Shown here piece by piece: positions 52,994 through 61,988 of a DNA stretch of 64,000 nucleotides. How positions within the stretch are numbered: position 1 is the first letter of the stretch; each line of letters starts with the position of its first letter. The stretch lies in contig CANEZP010000016.1 in NCBI GenBank assembly GCA_947444305.1, positions 1 through 64,000 of the forward strand. Reading direction: 5' to 3'. Position numbers and translations under genes: made by a program. The notes beneath the pieces are model-generated. The model was not told the DNA's origin. It saw only the letters and a list, made by a program, of their open reading frames with translations, and ran no database searches. The stretch is from Pseudobdellovibrionaceae bacterium. Lineage in GTDB: Bacteria; Bdellovibrionota; Bdellovibrionia; Bdellovibrionales; UBA1609.

Positions 52994-55339
52994 ATGAACT
53001 GTAAACCCATCGTGACCGGACTTTTGTTCCTCACGCTTGCCACGCCGTCGGTGTGGGCTCAAGCTAAGGACAAGAAAAAAGCTCCGCAGCGCAGGCTCGC
53101 GCAAGAAGACGTGGGTTTCGATGAACCCGAGATGCTTCCCCCACCTCCCTCCGCTCCTACGCCGACGCCTCCGGCGGGTTCGCCCGGCGCGACCGGTAAA
53201 ACTAAGGACGGCAAACCCGTTCAAGGTTTTGTTTCGAAAAAGACCGGGAAGTCTTTAGCGGAAGCCGGCGTCGAAGACATCACCAACGAAAACTTCCCCG
53301 ACATGATCGAATCGTTCGATTACCCGAACGCGGACGTCGCCGATCTCGTGAAAGCGATCTCGGAACTAACGGGCAAAAACTTCGTCGTCGATCCGCAAGT
53401 GCGCGGTAAGATCACGATCATCGCGCCTTCGCGCTTAACGGTGGCCGAGGCGTACAAAGCCTTCTTGTCGGCCCTCGCAATTAACGGTCTCGCGATCGTG
53501 CCCGGCGACGGCTTCTACAAGATTAAACAAGCGCGCGCCGCCCAACGTGACAACATCGATACGTTCTCGGGTGCTTACTACCCGAACTCCGATCAGATGA
53601 TCACGCGGATCATCAAGCTCAAGTACATCTCGGCCGACGAAGTGAACAAACAGCTTCGTATCCTGACTTCGAAAGACGGCGAACTCGTTCCCTACACGCC
53701 CACTAACTCTTTGATCGTTTCGGACTACGGCGCCAACATGGACCGCATCATGAAGATCTTGGAGCAACTCGACGTTCAAGGCTTCGAAGAGCAGATGGAA
53801 GTTATCCGCGTGCGCTTCGCGCGCTCGAAAGACATCGGCGACTTGGTCGATCAGATCATCAACAAAGGCGAAAAGAAAAATCAATTCGGTACGGGCGTGC
53901 CCCGCTTCCGTCCCGCCGGCGGACCTGAGTCCGGTGGCGGTACGGGCGCCGAAGTTTACTCCCTCGTCGTGCCCGACGAACGCACGAACTCGATCATCGT
54001 GGTCGGTAACAAGATGGGGATCGAAAAGATCCGCAAACTTGTGAGCCGCCTCGATTACCCGATGCGCCCCGACGAACAAGGTGGCTTCTTCGTGTACTCG
54101 CTTCGTCATGCCGAAGCCGAGCCCATCGCCAACATCTTGAACGGCATCGCTTCCGAATCTAAGAAAGCGCAAGATTCCGGCGGCGCGGCCGGCGGAAATC
54201 GACCGCCCGTCATCGGCCCCGGCGGCCAAGCGCAAGTCGGCCCCGCAGCGACCGCGATCTTCGGCGGCGACGTCAAGATCTCGGCCGACAAAACGACCAA
54301 CAGCTTGATCATCGTCGCTTCCCGCCCCGATTACGAAACGCTCAAAAATCTTTTGGGCAAAATCGATATCGCGCGCGATCAAGTTTTCATCAAAGCGATC
54401 ATTATGGAAATGAACGCGGGTAAAACCGATTCTTGGTCGGTCGATGCGTACAAGTTCGCGGCGAACACCAACGGCGTCGGTCGCTTCGGGTTCCGCGGTT
54501 CGCAAGAAGTTTCGTCCTTGATCAACCCGTCGGGTGACCGCGGCGCGATCTTAGGCTTCGGGAACGGCGGCATCACAGATATCAAGATCGGCGCGGAGAC
54601 CTTCAAAGTTCCGTCTTTGATCGCTTTGGTGCGTCTGCTTACCACTCACGCTAACGGTCACATCTTGTCCACTCCGCAGATCATGGCGCTGGATAACGAA
54701 GAAGCGTTGATCGAAGTCGGAGCGAAAGTTCCCGTCGCTTTGAATGCCTCGACCGCAACCGCCGGTGTTGTCACTTCAAACGTTGAACGACAAAACGTAA
54801 CGACCAAGTTGACGCTTACTCCTTACATCTCGCCCGATACGGACGAAGTGCAAATGAAGGTCGATCAAGAGGTCGCCGATATTTCGACGACGCAGCAAAG
54901 CTCGGCCGGTGAATTGGCTAAGAACGCGATCTCGACCGACACTCGTAAAATCAAGACGCAAATCATCGTGAATAGCGGCGACACCGCGGTGCTCGGTGGT
55001 TTGATGAAAGACGTGGATAAAGAAGACGTCACCAAGGTTCCGATCTTGGGTGATATCCCGATCCTCGGTTGGTTGTTCAAAGCGCAGACGAAGCAAAAGA
55101 TTAAGAGCAATCTCGTGGTTTTCATCACCCCGAAAATCGTTCGTAATCCCGGCGACGGCGCGAAACTCGTCGACGACAAGATCAACGAGCGCATCGACTT
55201 CATCCAGAAGAACATGAGCGGTCGTGATCCCCACGGCAGCGCGATCGATAACCTGCCCCGCCTAGGTTCGGCGAAGTCGAAGAAAGAAAAAGACTCCGCC
55301 GCTCCCGCCCCCGAAGAGCCCGCGGTCGAATCGTTCTAG
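52994..55339 (+). CDS. gspD: Type II secretion system secretin GspD
   Basis: The 781-residue protein has a signal peptide (MNCKPIVTGLLFLTLATPSVWAQA) and a Pro-rich linker. The N0-N1-N2-N3 domains follow, including YPNADVADLVKAISELTGKNFVVDPQVRGKITI, DQMITRIIKLKYISADEVNKQLRIL and FFVYSLRHAEAEPIANILNGIAS. The secretin domain comes next (ALIEVGAKVPVA, VTTKLTLTPYISPDTDEV, NSGDTAVLGGLMKD, VPILGDIPILGWLF). It forms the outer-membrane channel. AAGGAGGGG precedes the start. The tail is short, without a clear S-domain. Confidence 0.97.
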   Translation: MNCKPIVTGLLFLTLATPSVWAQAKDKKKAPQRRLAQEDVGFDEPEMLPPPPSAPTPTPPAGSPGATGKTKDGKPVQGFVSKKTGKSLAEAGVEDITNENFPDMIESFDYPNADVADLVKAISELTGKNFVVDPQVRGKITIIAPSRLTVAEAYKAFLSALAINGLAIVPGDGFYKIKQARAAQRDNIDTFSGAYYPNSDQMITRIIKLKYISADEVNKQLRILTSKDGELVPYTPTNSLIVSDYGANMDRIMKILEQLDVQGFEEQMEVIRVRFARSKDIGDLVDQIINKGEKKNQFGTGVPRFRPAGGPESGGGTGAEVYSLVVPDERTNSIIVVGNKMGIEKIRKLVSRLDYPMRPDEQGGFFVYSLRHAEAEPIANILNGIASESKKAQDSGGAAGGNRPPVIGPGGQAQVGPAATAIFGGDVKISADKTTNSLIIVASRPDYETLKNLLGKIDIARDQVFIKAIIMEMNAGKTDSWSVDAYKFAANTNGVGRFGFRGSQEVSSLINPSGDRGAILGFGNGGITDIKIGAETFKVPSLIALVRLLTTHANGHILSTPQIMALDNEEALIEVGAKVPVALNASTATAGVVTSNVERQNVTTKLTLTPYISPDTDEVQMKVDQEVADISTTQQSSAGELAKNAISTDTRKIKTQIIVNSGDTAVLGGLMKDVDKEDVTKVPILGDIPILGWLFKAQTKQKIKSNLVVFITPKIVRNPGDGAKLVDDKINERIDFIQKNMSGRDPHGSAIDNLPRLGSAKSKKEKDSAAPAPEEPAVESF

Positions 55340-55345
55340 AGGTAG

Positions 55346-55367
55346 TCCCCACTCCTGGGAGTGGGGA
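55346..55367. repeat. Dispersed GC hairpin, copy 2, after gspD
   Basis: TCCCCACT (55346-55353) pairs with AGTGGGGA (55360-55367) around CCTGGG, followed by GCGCCT, matching the element at 36349-36372 at most positions. It starts 6 bp after the gspD stop. Confidence 0.65.
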
Positions 55368-55384
55368 GCGCCTCCGGACAGTGT

Positions 55385-55414
55385 AAAGGCCGCGGTCACG
55401 CGGCCTTTTGTTTT
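55385..55414 (+). terminator. Intrinsic terminator after gspD
   Basis: AAAGGCCGCG (55385-55394) pairs with CGCGGCCTTT (55399-55408) around GTCA, followed by TGTTTT. It is a strong rho-independent terminator that should end the gspCD transcript, so the following genes need their own promoter. Confidence 0.85.
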
Positions 55415-55440
55415 ACAGCACGTGAGACGCGCGTGAGACT

Positions 55441-55455
55441 GTCTCATTCTGAGAC
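55441..55455. promoter_or_regulatory. Palindrome GTCTCA-TTC-TGAGAC
   Basis: A 6-bp inverted repeat with a 3-nt centre lies 18 bp upstream of the candidate -35 box for the next genes. Its left part GTCTCATTCTGA also occurs near 10933. It is positioned where an activator or repressor could bind. No regulator was assigned. Confidence 0.35.
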
Positions 55456-55473
55456 AATGTCGTGAGCGCAATT

Positions 55474-55501
55474 TTGTTCGTCACCGCACAGCCGCTATAC
55501 A
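55474..55501 (+). promoter_or_regulatory. Candidate promoter for the cassette and gspE-K
   Basis: TTGTTC (55474-55479) and TATACA (55496-55501) are 16 bp apart, about 120 bp before the first gene. Its position right after a strong terminator supports it. Confidence 0.4.
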
Positions 55502-55623
55502 CAAATCTTGTTTCACTCTGGGGCGACGTCTCGTAAGTCTACGAAACGAGGTCTAAAATTTTTATGGCCGCCCCTTTGCTAAGTAGTAAGGCAGAACACT
55601 CCACCCGAACCTTAGGATTGAAC

Positions 55624-56235
55624 ATGAAAGCCGCCCTAGTCCTACTGTTAGCGATCTTCACGGCCCCGCTCGCCGGTGCTGAATCTATCGCTACGGGTGG
55701 TACTTTCGACGGCATCGCCCGCATCTTCACCTCTTGCGAAAACTGCAAGACGATGGAAAAGCTGCGTACCGAAGTGTTTGCTCCCGCCCACACCAACGCC
55801 CGCATGCACGACCGCGCGAAGAAGGCGGTAGGCAAAGTGATCGAAGACGCTCACCGTATTACGACCGTCGCCGAGAACGATAAAAAACAATTTCGCGGCG
55901 CCCACTACGCAAACGAAATCGAATCGTTCTTCATCCTCGCCGTCGACGCTATGCCCTACGCCGAAGATTTCGAATTGGCCGAAAACATTGCCTACATCAA
56001 TAACGAACTCGGTAGCCGCTCGATCCTCGAAAAAGTCGTTAAGGAAATGCCCGCCGGTTGCCGCAAAGACTTCGTCGTAAAATCCATCGTTTACAAAGAA
56101 TGCGAAATCGACAACGACAACGCGGCCGATGCCGCGCAGACCGCCGGCAAACCGGTTCCGAAGAAACTCGTCTGTAAGCCGCCGACCGATAACGTACAGA
56201 AGTGCGAAGCGAAAGCTATCGCCCGGGTGAAGTGA
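55624..56235 (+). CDS. Six-cysteine exported protein, first of a T2SS-embedded cassette
   Basis: The 203-residue product starts at ATG 55624 with a signal peptide (MKAALVLLLAIFTAPLAGA). Cysteines form CENC (38/41), a helical middle (about 50-140), then Cys146 and Cys160 (13 residues between), Cys184 and Cys194. The third gene of the cassette has the same pattern (29/32, 132/146, 163/174), so the two are probably paralogues. No family was recognised. TGATG joins it to the next gene. Export into the periplasm and then secretion by the neighbouring T2SS is a guess from position. Confidence 0.75.
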   Translation: MKAALVLLLAIFTAPLAGAESIATGGTFDGIARIFTSCENCKTMEKLRTEVFAPAHTNARMHDRAKKAVGKVIEDAHRITTVAENDKKQFRGAHYANEIESFFILAVDAMPYAEDFELAENIAYINNELGSRSILEKVVKEMPAGCRKDFVVKSIVYKECEIDNDNAADAAQTAGKPVPKKLVCKPPTDNVQKCEAKAIARVK

Positions 56236-57140
56236 TGAAACACCTCGCCCTTCTACTCATTATATATCTACCTTTGCAGGCATCAGCCGGAGCGTTCATG
56301 TTCGGCTCGGCTCCGAATGCAGCACCAGCGCCCGTGGCCGCTACGACACCCGTTCAGGCCGCAACGCCGAAAGCGGTTGGGACTTCGCAATTGAATTCGC
56401 CCTCACCTATCCGTAGAACGATGCCGGAGATCGCCGCCGCGTTGGCTTCGGCCGACAGCAAAACGGTCAAAGAAGATAAAAAAACCGAAGGCGGAATCTG
56501 CGTTGGTTGCGGGCCCACTACCGCTCCGAAGACCGGCCTGCAAAAGATTGATCCTTCGCACATCGCCGGCGCGACCCCGAAAGCGGTGGAAACGCGGGCT
56601 TCCAACTCAAACGGTAACGAATGTTTAAGAAAACTTATCCTCGCGTCGGCAAAGAACGTCGTTAAAAACATTTACGGCAATGCGCCCACGAGCGGTGGCT
56701 GGTGCGCAAAAGGCGTCGGTCGCAGCTTGATGAAAGCGGGCTACCAGTATCCCAGCGCCGAAGCCATCGGTTACCACACCGGCGGCCGTATGAAGCAAAT
56801 GGGTTTCGAAAATATCATGCGCAAAGGCTTAGACGCCGAGAACGCACCCCCCGGCGCCATCTTGGTATTCCGCGGTCCTTTGACGAAGATGTCACGCGCT
56901 AACGGCGGCTTGCCCCAAGGCAAAACACGCATGCAATCACGCCGTTTACGCGGTGGACGCGGCGCCGGCACATGGGTCGGGCACGTTACGATCAAGAGCG
57001 ATAAACCGGATGAATATCTGACCGACGCCTTGACCGAGGATCCCGCGGTTGCCAACCGGACCCTCGTCGCTATATATGTCCCGGTGACTTGTTCTGGTGT
57101 AACTTGTAAGGGTGCAGCCGCCCGGGCCTGCGTGGAGTAG
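56235..57140 (+). CDS. Exported CHAP/NlpC-like putative cell-wall hydrolase
   Basis: The 301-residue product has a signal peptide (MKHLALLLIIYLPLQASAG) and an Ala/Pro-rich linker with ATPKAV twice. A C-terminal domain has SGGWCAKGVGRSLMKAGY (Cys157), PPGAILVFRGP, and GTWVGHVTIKSDK (His250). A Cys at a helix start, a Pro-Gly-Asp/Ala-like turn and a later GH strand are the arrangement of CHAP/NlpC amidases; the residues fit but the family match is loose. It sits between two six-cysteine paralogues. It might be an endopeptidase or amidase acting on peptidoglycan. Confidence 0.55.
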   Translation: MKHLALLLIIYLPLQASAGAFMFGSAPNAAPAPVAATTPVQAATPKAVGTSQLNSPSPIRRTMPEIAAALASADSKTVKEDKKTEGGICVGCGPTTAPKTGLQKIDPSHIAGATPKAVETRASNSNGNECLRKLILASAKNVVKNIYGNAPTSGGWCAKGVGRSLMKAGYQYPSAEAIGYHTGGRMKQMGFENIMRKGLDAENAPPGAILVFRGPLTKMSRANGGLPQGKTRMQSRRLRGGRGAGTWVGHVTIKSDKPDEYLTDALTEDPAVANRTLVAIYVPVTCSGVTCKGAAARACVE

Positions 57141-57143
57141 AAG

Positions 57144-57689
57144 ATGAATAAATTAACGATGTTTACCACAATCATGATCTTCTCTTCGCTGACGGGTACC
57201 GCCAACGCGAAAGCGGCGAAAGGCTCTTGCGCCCGCTGCCCCGAGGTTCAAAAGCTTGAAGGCGACTTCACCGCTTACGAATACGCAAAGAAAGAAGACC
57301 GCTCCGCCGGCCGCCAGAAGATGGTTAGCGTTTTGGCGCAACTCGAGCGTTTTCACACGGCAAAAGGACGCAATCCCACCCGCGGGGAAGAGTTTCGCGC
57401 CTTGGTGAAGTTGACCGCCGCGGCCGGCCCGTACGATCAGGGCAGCGAAGCGGCCGAAAGCCTCGCCTCGCTCATCGTTGATTCCGCCGAGCTCAAAGGC
57501 ATCTTCAACGAAGTGGCCGGCTCAGTCTCCGATTCGTGCCGCCAGCAATTGCTGCGCACCACGGTTGACCAACGCCTTTGCCAAATTGAATTCGACGATC
57601 GCTCGGGCACGCTTAGCCAAGCCGAAGCTTGCATCCGCCGCCCCGTTTTTAATTACCGCGAATGCGTCGGCTTCAAAGTTAACGAATAA
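57144..57689 (+). CDS. Six-cysteine exported protein, third of the cassette
   Basis: The 181-residue product has a signal peptide (MNKLTMFTTIMIFSSLTGTANA). Cysteines are at 29 and 32 (CARC), 132 and 146, 163 and 174; the CxxC and the 13-residue gap between the third and fourth match the first cassette gene. Both have CR-(K/Q)-(D/Q) at the third cysteine and (E/Q)-C-(E/Q)-I-(D/E)-x-D at the fourth. The body between is helical and charged. Function unknown; possibly an inhibitor, chaperone or partner of the middle protein. Confidence 0.75.
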   Translation: MNKLTMFTTIMIFSSLTGTANAKAAKGSCARCPEVQKLEGDFTAYEYAKKEDRSAGRQKMVSVLAQLERFHTAKGRNPTRGEEFRALVKLTAAAGPYDQGSEAAESLASLIVDSAELKGIFNEVAGSVSDSCRQQLLRTTVDQRLCQIEFDDRSGTLSQAEACIRRPVFNYRECVGFKVNE

Positions 57690-57790
57690 ATTAAAGTTCG
57701 TTCATACGCGGCGGTTGAGGGCCCTAGTCCAACGGCTAGGCGTAATGCTTTCTTGTTCGGGAAAGCGGCTTCCTGTAGTCTTGAGACAGA

Positions 57791-59479
57791 ATGGCATCAC
57801 CGACATTTGAGAATCTGATCAAAAAAGGCACCAGCGTTAGCGAAGAGCAATTGCAATCGTTGCTTCGTTCTAGCGATCCGAAGGGCATCCCGCTCAGTGA
57901 GTTGCTCTCGAAAATGACCTTTAATACGCCCGAAGAAGCGCTTGCCGAACTTTGCCGGCACTTGCACGTCGATTACATCAAAGAAATTCCGGTGAACGAT
58001 ATCGCGGTCGACATGGTCCGCGGTATTCCGATCAACTACGCAAAGACGCAAGAAGTTTTGCCTTATAAAGAAGAGGCCGACCGCGTTTTGGTGCTTACGA
58101 CCAATCCGCTCAATCACAAAGCACTCGAAGATTTGCGCGTGAAGTTCGGTAAAAAAATTCATCCCTTGGCTACGACCTCGAGCCGCATCCAAGACGCCAT
58201 CAACCGCGTTTACGAAAAATCAACCGCGGCGCTCGAAGGGATGGAAGAGATCGACGGCGAAGAAGTGGATCTCGACGATCCCGTTATCGATTTGCTCGAT
58301 TCAGGCGATGACGACGCGCCGGTTATTAAATTGGTAAACACGCTTTTGTTCCGCGCGGTGAAAGAGAAAGCTTCCGATATTCACGTTGAGCCTTACGAAC
58401 GCGACATGGTCGTACGCTTCCGTATCGATGGCGTGTTATTTGATATTTTCAAACCGCCAAAGAAGCTACAAAACTCGATCACCTCGCGTATCAAGATCAT
58501 GGGAAATTTGAACATCGCCGAAAAGCGCTTGCCGCAAGATGGTCGGATCCCGCTCAAGCTTGCCGGTAAAGACATCGACGTTCGTTTGAGCTCGGTTCCC
58601 ACCGCGCACGGCGAACGCTTGGTTATGCGTCTGCAAGATAGATCCAACGTCGTCCTTGAGCTGCAACAGCTTGGTTTCTCGCCCGACTCGCTGATCAAGA
58701 TCGACAACTTGATGGCGAAAACCTACGGCATCTTTTTGGTCACCGGCCCAACCGGTTCGGGTAAGTCGACGACGCTGTACGCCGCCATTTCAAAAATCAA
58801 TAAGCCCGACATCAACATCATCACGGTTGAAGATCCGGTGGAGCAACGGATCCACGGCATCGGGCAGATCCAGGTTAACTCGAAGATCGGTTTAACTTTC
58901 GCGAGCGGTCTGCGCTCGATTCTGCGGCAAGATCCCGACGTCGTCATGATCGGGGAGATTCGCGATTTGGAAACCGCCGAGATCGCGATCAACGCTTCGC
59001 TGACCGGTCACTTAGTGGTCTCCACCATTCACACGAACGATTCGGCCGGCGCTTTTCCCCGTCTGATTGATATGGGTTGCGAACCGTTTTTGATCGCGAC
59101 GTCGATCATGGGCGTGGGCGCTCAGCGCTTGGTGCGCTTACTCTGTCCCCACTGCAAAGAGCCGCACGAACCGACGGCGGTTGAACTGCGCTCGCTCGAG
59201 ATCAGCCCCGAGATGGCTCGGTCCGCAACTTTCTTCAAGGCCGTGGGCTGCAACCACTGCAATCAAAAAGGTTACATCGGCCGAAGCGTTATCCAAGAGT
59301 TGATGCTGATCAACGACGATATCCGCTCGCTCATCATGAAACGCGCCGACGGTGCCACTATTAAGCGCGAAGCGATTAAATCCGGCATGACGACTTTCCG
59401 GGATCACGGGATCCAAAAAGTTTTAAGCGGCGTGACGACGATCGAAGAAGTCCTGACTTCCACCCAGATGGATGCGTAA
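57791..59479 (+). CDS. gspE: Type II secretion system ATPase GspE
   Basis: The 562-residue protein has an N-terminal MshEN-type domain (about 1-130). A central region ([35 protein letters not shown]) follows, then the Walker [11 protein letters not shown] (about 317-326), Asp and His boxes ([50 protein letters not shown]), and the zinc tetracysteine CPHC...CNHC (about 451-490). It drives pseudopilus assembly from the cytoplasm, on GspF and the inner-membrane platform. Confidence 0.97.
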   Translation: MASPTFENLIKKGTSVSEEQLQSLLRSSDPKGIPLSELLSKMTFNTPEEALAELCRHLHVDYIKEIPVNDIAVDMVRGIPINYAKTQEVLPYKEEADRVLVLTTNPLNHKALEDLRVKFGKKIHPLATTSSRIQDAINRVYEKSTAALEGMEEIDGEEVDLDDPVIDLLDSGDDDAPVIKLVNTLLFRAVKEKASDIHVEPYERDMVVRFRIDGVLFDIFKPPKKLQNSITSRIKIMGNLNIAEKRLPQDGRIPLKLAGKDIDVRLSSVPTAHGERLVMRLQDRSNVVLELQQLGFSPDSLIKIDNLMAKTYGIFLVTGPTGSGKSTTLYAAISKINKPDINIITVEDPVEQRIHGIGQIQVNSKIGLTFASGLRSILRQDPDVVMIGEIRDLETAEIAINASLTGHLVVSTIHTNDSAGAFPRLIDMGCEPFLIATSIMGVGAQRLVRLLCPHCKEPHEPTAVELRSLEISPEMARSATFFKAVGCNHCNQKGYIGRSVIQELMLINDDIRSLIMKRADGATIKREAIKSGMTTFRDHGIQKVLSGVTTIEEVLTSTQMDA

Positions 59480-59485
59480 GCGCCT

Positions 59486-60712
59486 ATGCCGATTTTTGAA
59501 TACCGCGGCTTAAATAAAAACGGCAAGTCGGTCCGCGGGACGCTCGACGCCGACAATCAGCGAAACGCCAAGTTAAAGCTTAAAAAAGACGGCATCTTTC
59601 TTACCGACATCAAAGATAAAGGCAAAGCCGCCGCCAGCAAAAAGGCGAAGGGCAAAAAGTCCGTTTCGCAAAGAGGCGTGAACGTTTCGGATTTGTCGAT
59701 GATGACCCGTCAGCTCGCCACGTTGATTCGCGCGAACATTCCGCTCGTCGAAGCGCTCAATGCCGTGTCGGAGCAAGTCGAGAATCAATTCTTGGCCGAG
59801 GTCATGTCGGACATCAAAAATCAGGTGAACGAAGGCGGCACGTTCAACAAAGCGCTCACCAAATATCCTAAGGTGTTCGATAAGATTTACGTTTCGATGT
59901 GCGAAGCCGGGGAAATGACCGGTACGCTCGACTCTATCCTAATCCGCTTGGCTGAATTTAAAGAGAGTCAGAACGCGCTCGGCGCGAAAGTAAAGTCGGC
60001 GCTCCTCTACCCGATCATGATGCTCGGGTTTACCGGAATCTTGCTCGGCGTTTTGTTCGTTTACGTTATCCCGCAGATCGTTACGGTTTTTGAATCCAGC
60101 CCCGAGCTTACGCTGCCTTGGTACACGCTCATGGTCATCGGCATGAGTAACATCATGGTGAATTACTGGCACATCATGCTCGCCGGGCTCGTCGCGACGT
60201 TTCTGGTGTTTCGCAACTGGAAGAGTACGCCGACCGGCCGCGCCCAGTGGGACGCGATCACTTTGAAGTTGCCGATGTTCGGTAAACTGACCCGCATCGT
60301 CGCCGTCAGCCGTTTTACCCGCACGCTTTCGATTTTGCTTAACGGTGGCGTGCCCATGCTCGGGGCGATGACTATCGTCCGCAACGTCGTGGATAACGAA
60401 GTGATCGCGCAAGCCATCGACATCGGCCGCGAGAATATTTCGGAGGGGGAATCGATCGCCGGCCCTTTAAAAAAATCCGGCCAGTTTCCCCCGATCGTTA
60501 TCCACATGATCAACATCGGCGAGAAAACGGGCGACCTCGAAAACATGCTGATGCAGGTTTCGGAAGCTTATGATTTTCAGGTTAAAACCGCGATCGATGG
60601 ATTGACGTCCCTTCTCGAACCGCTGATGATCATCGTGATGGGTTGCGTTATCGGAATCATCGTTTTTGCAATCATGGTTCCTATGTTTCAATTGTCGAGC
60701 TTGGGCGGCTAA
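59486..60712 (+). CDS. gspF: Type II secretion system inner-membrane protein GspF
   Basis: The 408-residue protein starts PIFEYRGLNKNGKSVRGTLDADNQRNAKLKLKKDGIFL. It has two T2SSF domains, each with a membrane-associated helical bundle, a central pair of helices (LGAKVKSALLYPIMMLGFTGILLGVLFVYVIPQIV), a second (ISEGESIAGPLKKSGQFPPIVIHMINIGEKTGDL), and a final helix (LEPLMIIVMGCVIGIIVFAIMVPMFQL). It is the platform that transmits GspE activity. Confidence 0.96.
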   Translation: MPIFEYRGLNKNGKSVRGTLDADNQRNAKLKLKKDGIFLTDIKDKGKAAASKKAKGKKSVSQRGVNVSDLSMMTRQLATLIRANIPLVEALNAVSEQVENQFLAEVMSDIKNQVNEGGTFNKALTKYPKVFDKIYVSMCEAGEMTGTLDSILIRLAEFKESQNALGAKVKSALLYPIMMLGFTGILLGVLFVYVIPQIVTVFESSPELTLPWYTLMVIGMSNIMVNYWHIMLAGLVATFLVFRNWKSTPTGRAQWDAITLKLPMFGKLTRIVAVSRFTRTLSILLNGGVPMLGAMTIVRNVVDNEVIAQAIDIGRENISEGESIAGPLKKSGQFPPIVIHMINIGEKTGDLENMLMQVSEAYDFQVKTAIDGLTSLLEPLMIIVMGCVIGIIVFAIMVPMFQLSSLGG

Positions 60713-60775
60713 GTTAAAAGTAAGAGCGTAAAACGCTTAAGAGATTCATGGTCCGCAACGGGAGAACACAAAAAT

Positions 60776-61213
60776 ATGATTCGTAAAATAGCACTTCGTA
60801 ATAATTTGATGAAAAACGAAAAGGGTATGACGCTTCTCGAGATCATGATCGTACTCGTGATCTTGGGCGGCTTGATCGCCATCTTGGCCACTCAGGTCCA
60901 AGGCCGTTTGAAAAAAGCCAAGATCCGTCAGGCGCAGATTCAAATCGCCGAGTACGGCAAGTCTTTGGATATGTACTTCACGGACTGCAACAACTACCCC
61001 TCGACCGAAGAAGGCTTGGGCGCGTTGGTTTCGGCGCCCTCGACTTGCTCGAACTGGGGTCCCGATCCCTACATCAAAAAAGTGAACAAAGACCCCTGGG
61101 GCGGCGATTTCCAATACGAATCGCAAGGCAATAACTACGTGCTCAAGAGCCTGGGTTCGGACCGCCGCGAAGCGGGAACCGGCGACGCGGCCGATATTTC
61201 GTCGGAACAGTAA
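60776..61213 (+). CDS. gspG: Major pseudopilin GspG
   Basis: The 145-residue protein has a short leader ending KNEKG|MTLLEIMIVLVILGGLIAILATQVQGRLKKAK, the type IV prepilin cleavage site with Glu5. It then has TDCNNYPSTEEGLGALVSAPS, the pseudopilin beta-loop pattern, and WGGDFQYES. It is the main subunit of the secretion pseudopilus. An intrinsic terminator follows, so downstream genes may be transcribed less. Confidence 0.95.
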   Translation: MIRKIALRNNLMKNEKGMTLLEIMIVLVILGGLIAILATQVQGRLKKAKIRQAQIQIAEYGKSLDMYFTDCNNYPSTEEGLGALVSAPSTCSNWGPDPYIKKVNKDPWGGDFQYESQGNNYVLKSLGSDRREAGTGDAADISSEQ

Positions 61214-61246
61214 GACTTGATTAAGATCAGGTGAAAAGATCTTCAG

Positions 61247-61268
61247 AAGGCCGGGCGACCGGCCTTTT
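61247..61268 (+). terminator. Intrinsic terminator after gspG
   Basis: AAGGCCGG (61247-61254) pairs with CCGGCCTT (61259-61266) around GCGA, followed by further T residues. It may be leaky because gspH-K are downstream and presumably co-transcribed; it would set the major pseudopilin above the minor ones. Confidence 0.75.
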
Positions 61269-61343
61269 GCTATTGCGCGTACTCTTCAAAAAAACCTAGA
61301 CCTCATCACGTGAGGATCGAAGCGTTTGTTAGTTAACTAAATA

Positions 61344-61988
61344 ATGCTAAGATTTCTGCGAGTGAACACACAAAAAGCATACGGTTTTACCCTGATTGAA
61401 TTGATGGTCGTTACGGCCATCATCGGCGGCATGATCGCCATCGCGATGCCTTACATGAGCAACCGCAACGCCGCGACGAAATCCTTTTTGCGTAAGATGA
61501 CCATCGCCTCGCGTGAACTCCACACCAAAGCCAAACTTCAGGGCGTGACCTACCGCCTAGTGATCGAAATGCCGCCGGTCACCGACGTGAATCGCCCGCC
61601 CGAACAAAAGATGTGGATCGAACGCGGCAACTCGCAAGTCGTCTTAAGCGAAAAAGAGGAAGAGAACGAGCGCGAACGTCTGGAAGAAACAGACGAAAAG
61701 CTTCGTAAAGATCCGAAGGGTTTCGAAGTCGACGCCGTCTTCTCGAAAAAGTTGCCCGAACTGCCGCCGGGCTTGCGTTTCGAGAAAGTGGAAATCACCC
61801 GCCTGAAATCTCCCGTCACCGAGGGCAAAGCTTTCATCCACTACCTTTCGCAAGGTTTAGTCGATGAAGCGGCCATTCACATTAAGGGCGAAAAGAACCA
61901 GGCGTGGACGATCGCCATCCACCCGCTCACCGGCAAGGCCGAGTTGATTTCGAAGTCGACCGCGCTGAAAGAGATTAAGTCGCAATGA
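61344..61988 (+). CDS. gspH: Minor pseudopilin GspH-like
   Basis: The 214-residue protein has a prepilin signal AYG|FTLIELMVVTAIIGGMIAIAMP with Glu5, then a soluble beta-rich domain. It is long for GspH because of a charged insert (EKEEENERERLEETDEKLRKDPKG). The position between gspG and gspI supports the call. The ATG 61344 and a GTG at 61362 (VNTQKAYG) are both possible starts; no clear ribosome binding site decides. Confidence 0.82.
   Translation: MLRFLRVNTQKAYGFTLIELMVVTAIIGGMIAIAMPYMSNRNAATKSFLRKMTIASRELHTKAKLQGVTYRLVIEMPPVTDVNRPPEQKMWIERGNSQVVLSEKEEENERERLEETDEKLRKDPKGFEVDAVFSKKLPELPPGLRFEKVEITRLKSPVTEGKAFIHYLSQGLVDEAAIHIKGEKNQAWTIAIHPLTGKAELISKSTALKEIKSQ

Noticed and set aside
53435-54505. 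356-codon open frame antisense to gspD
   Set aside because: It is the shadow of a GC-rich gene with strong codon bias; the sense frame is an unmistakable secretin.
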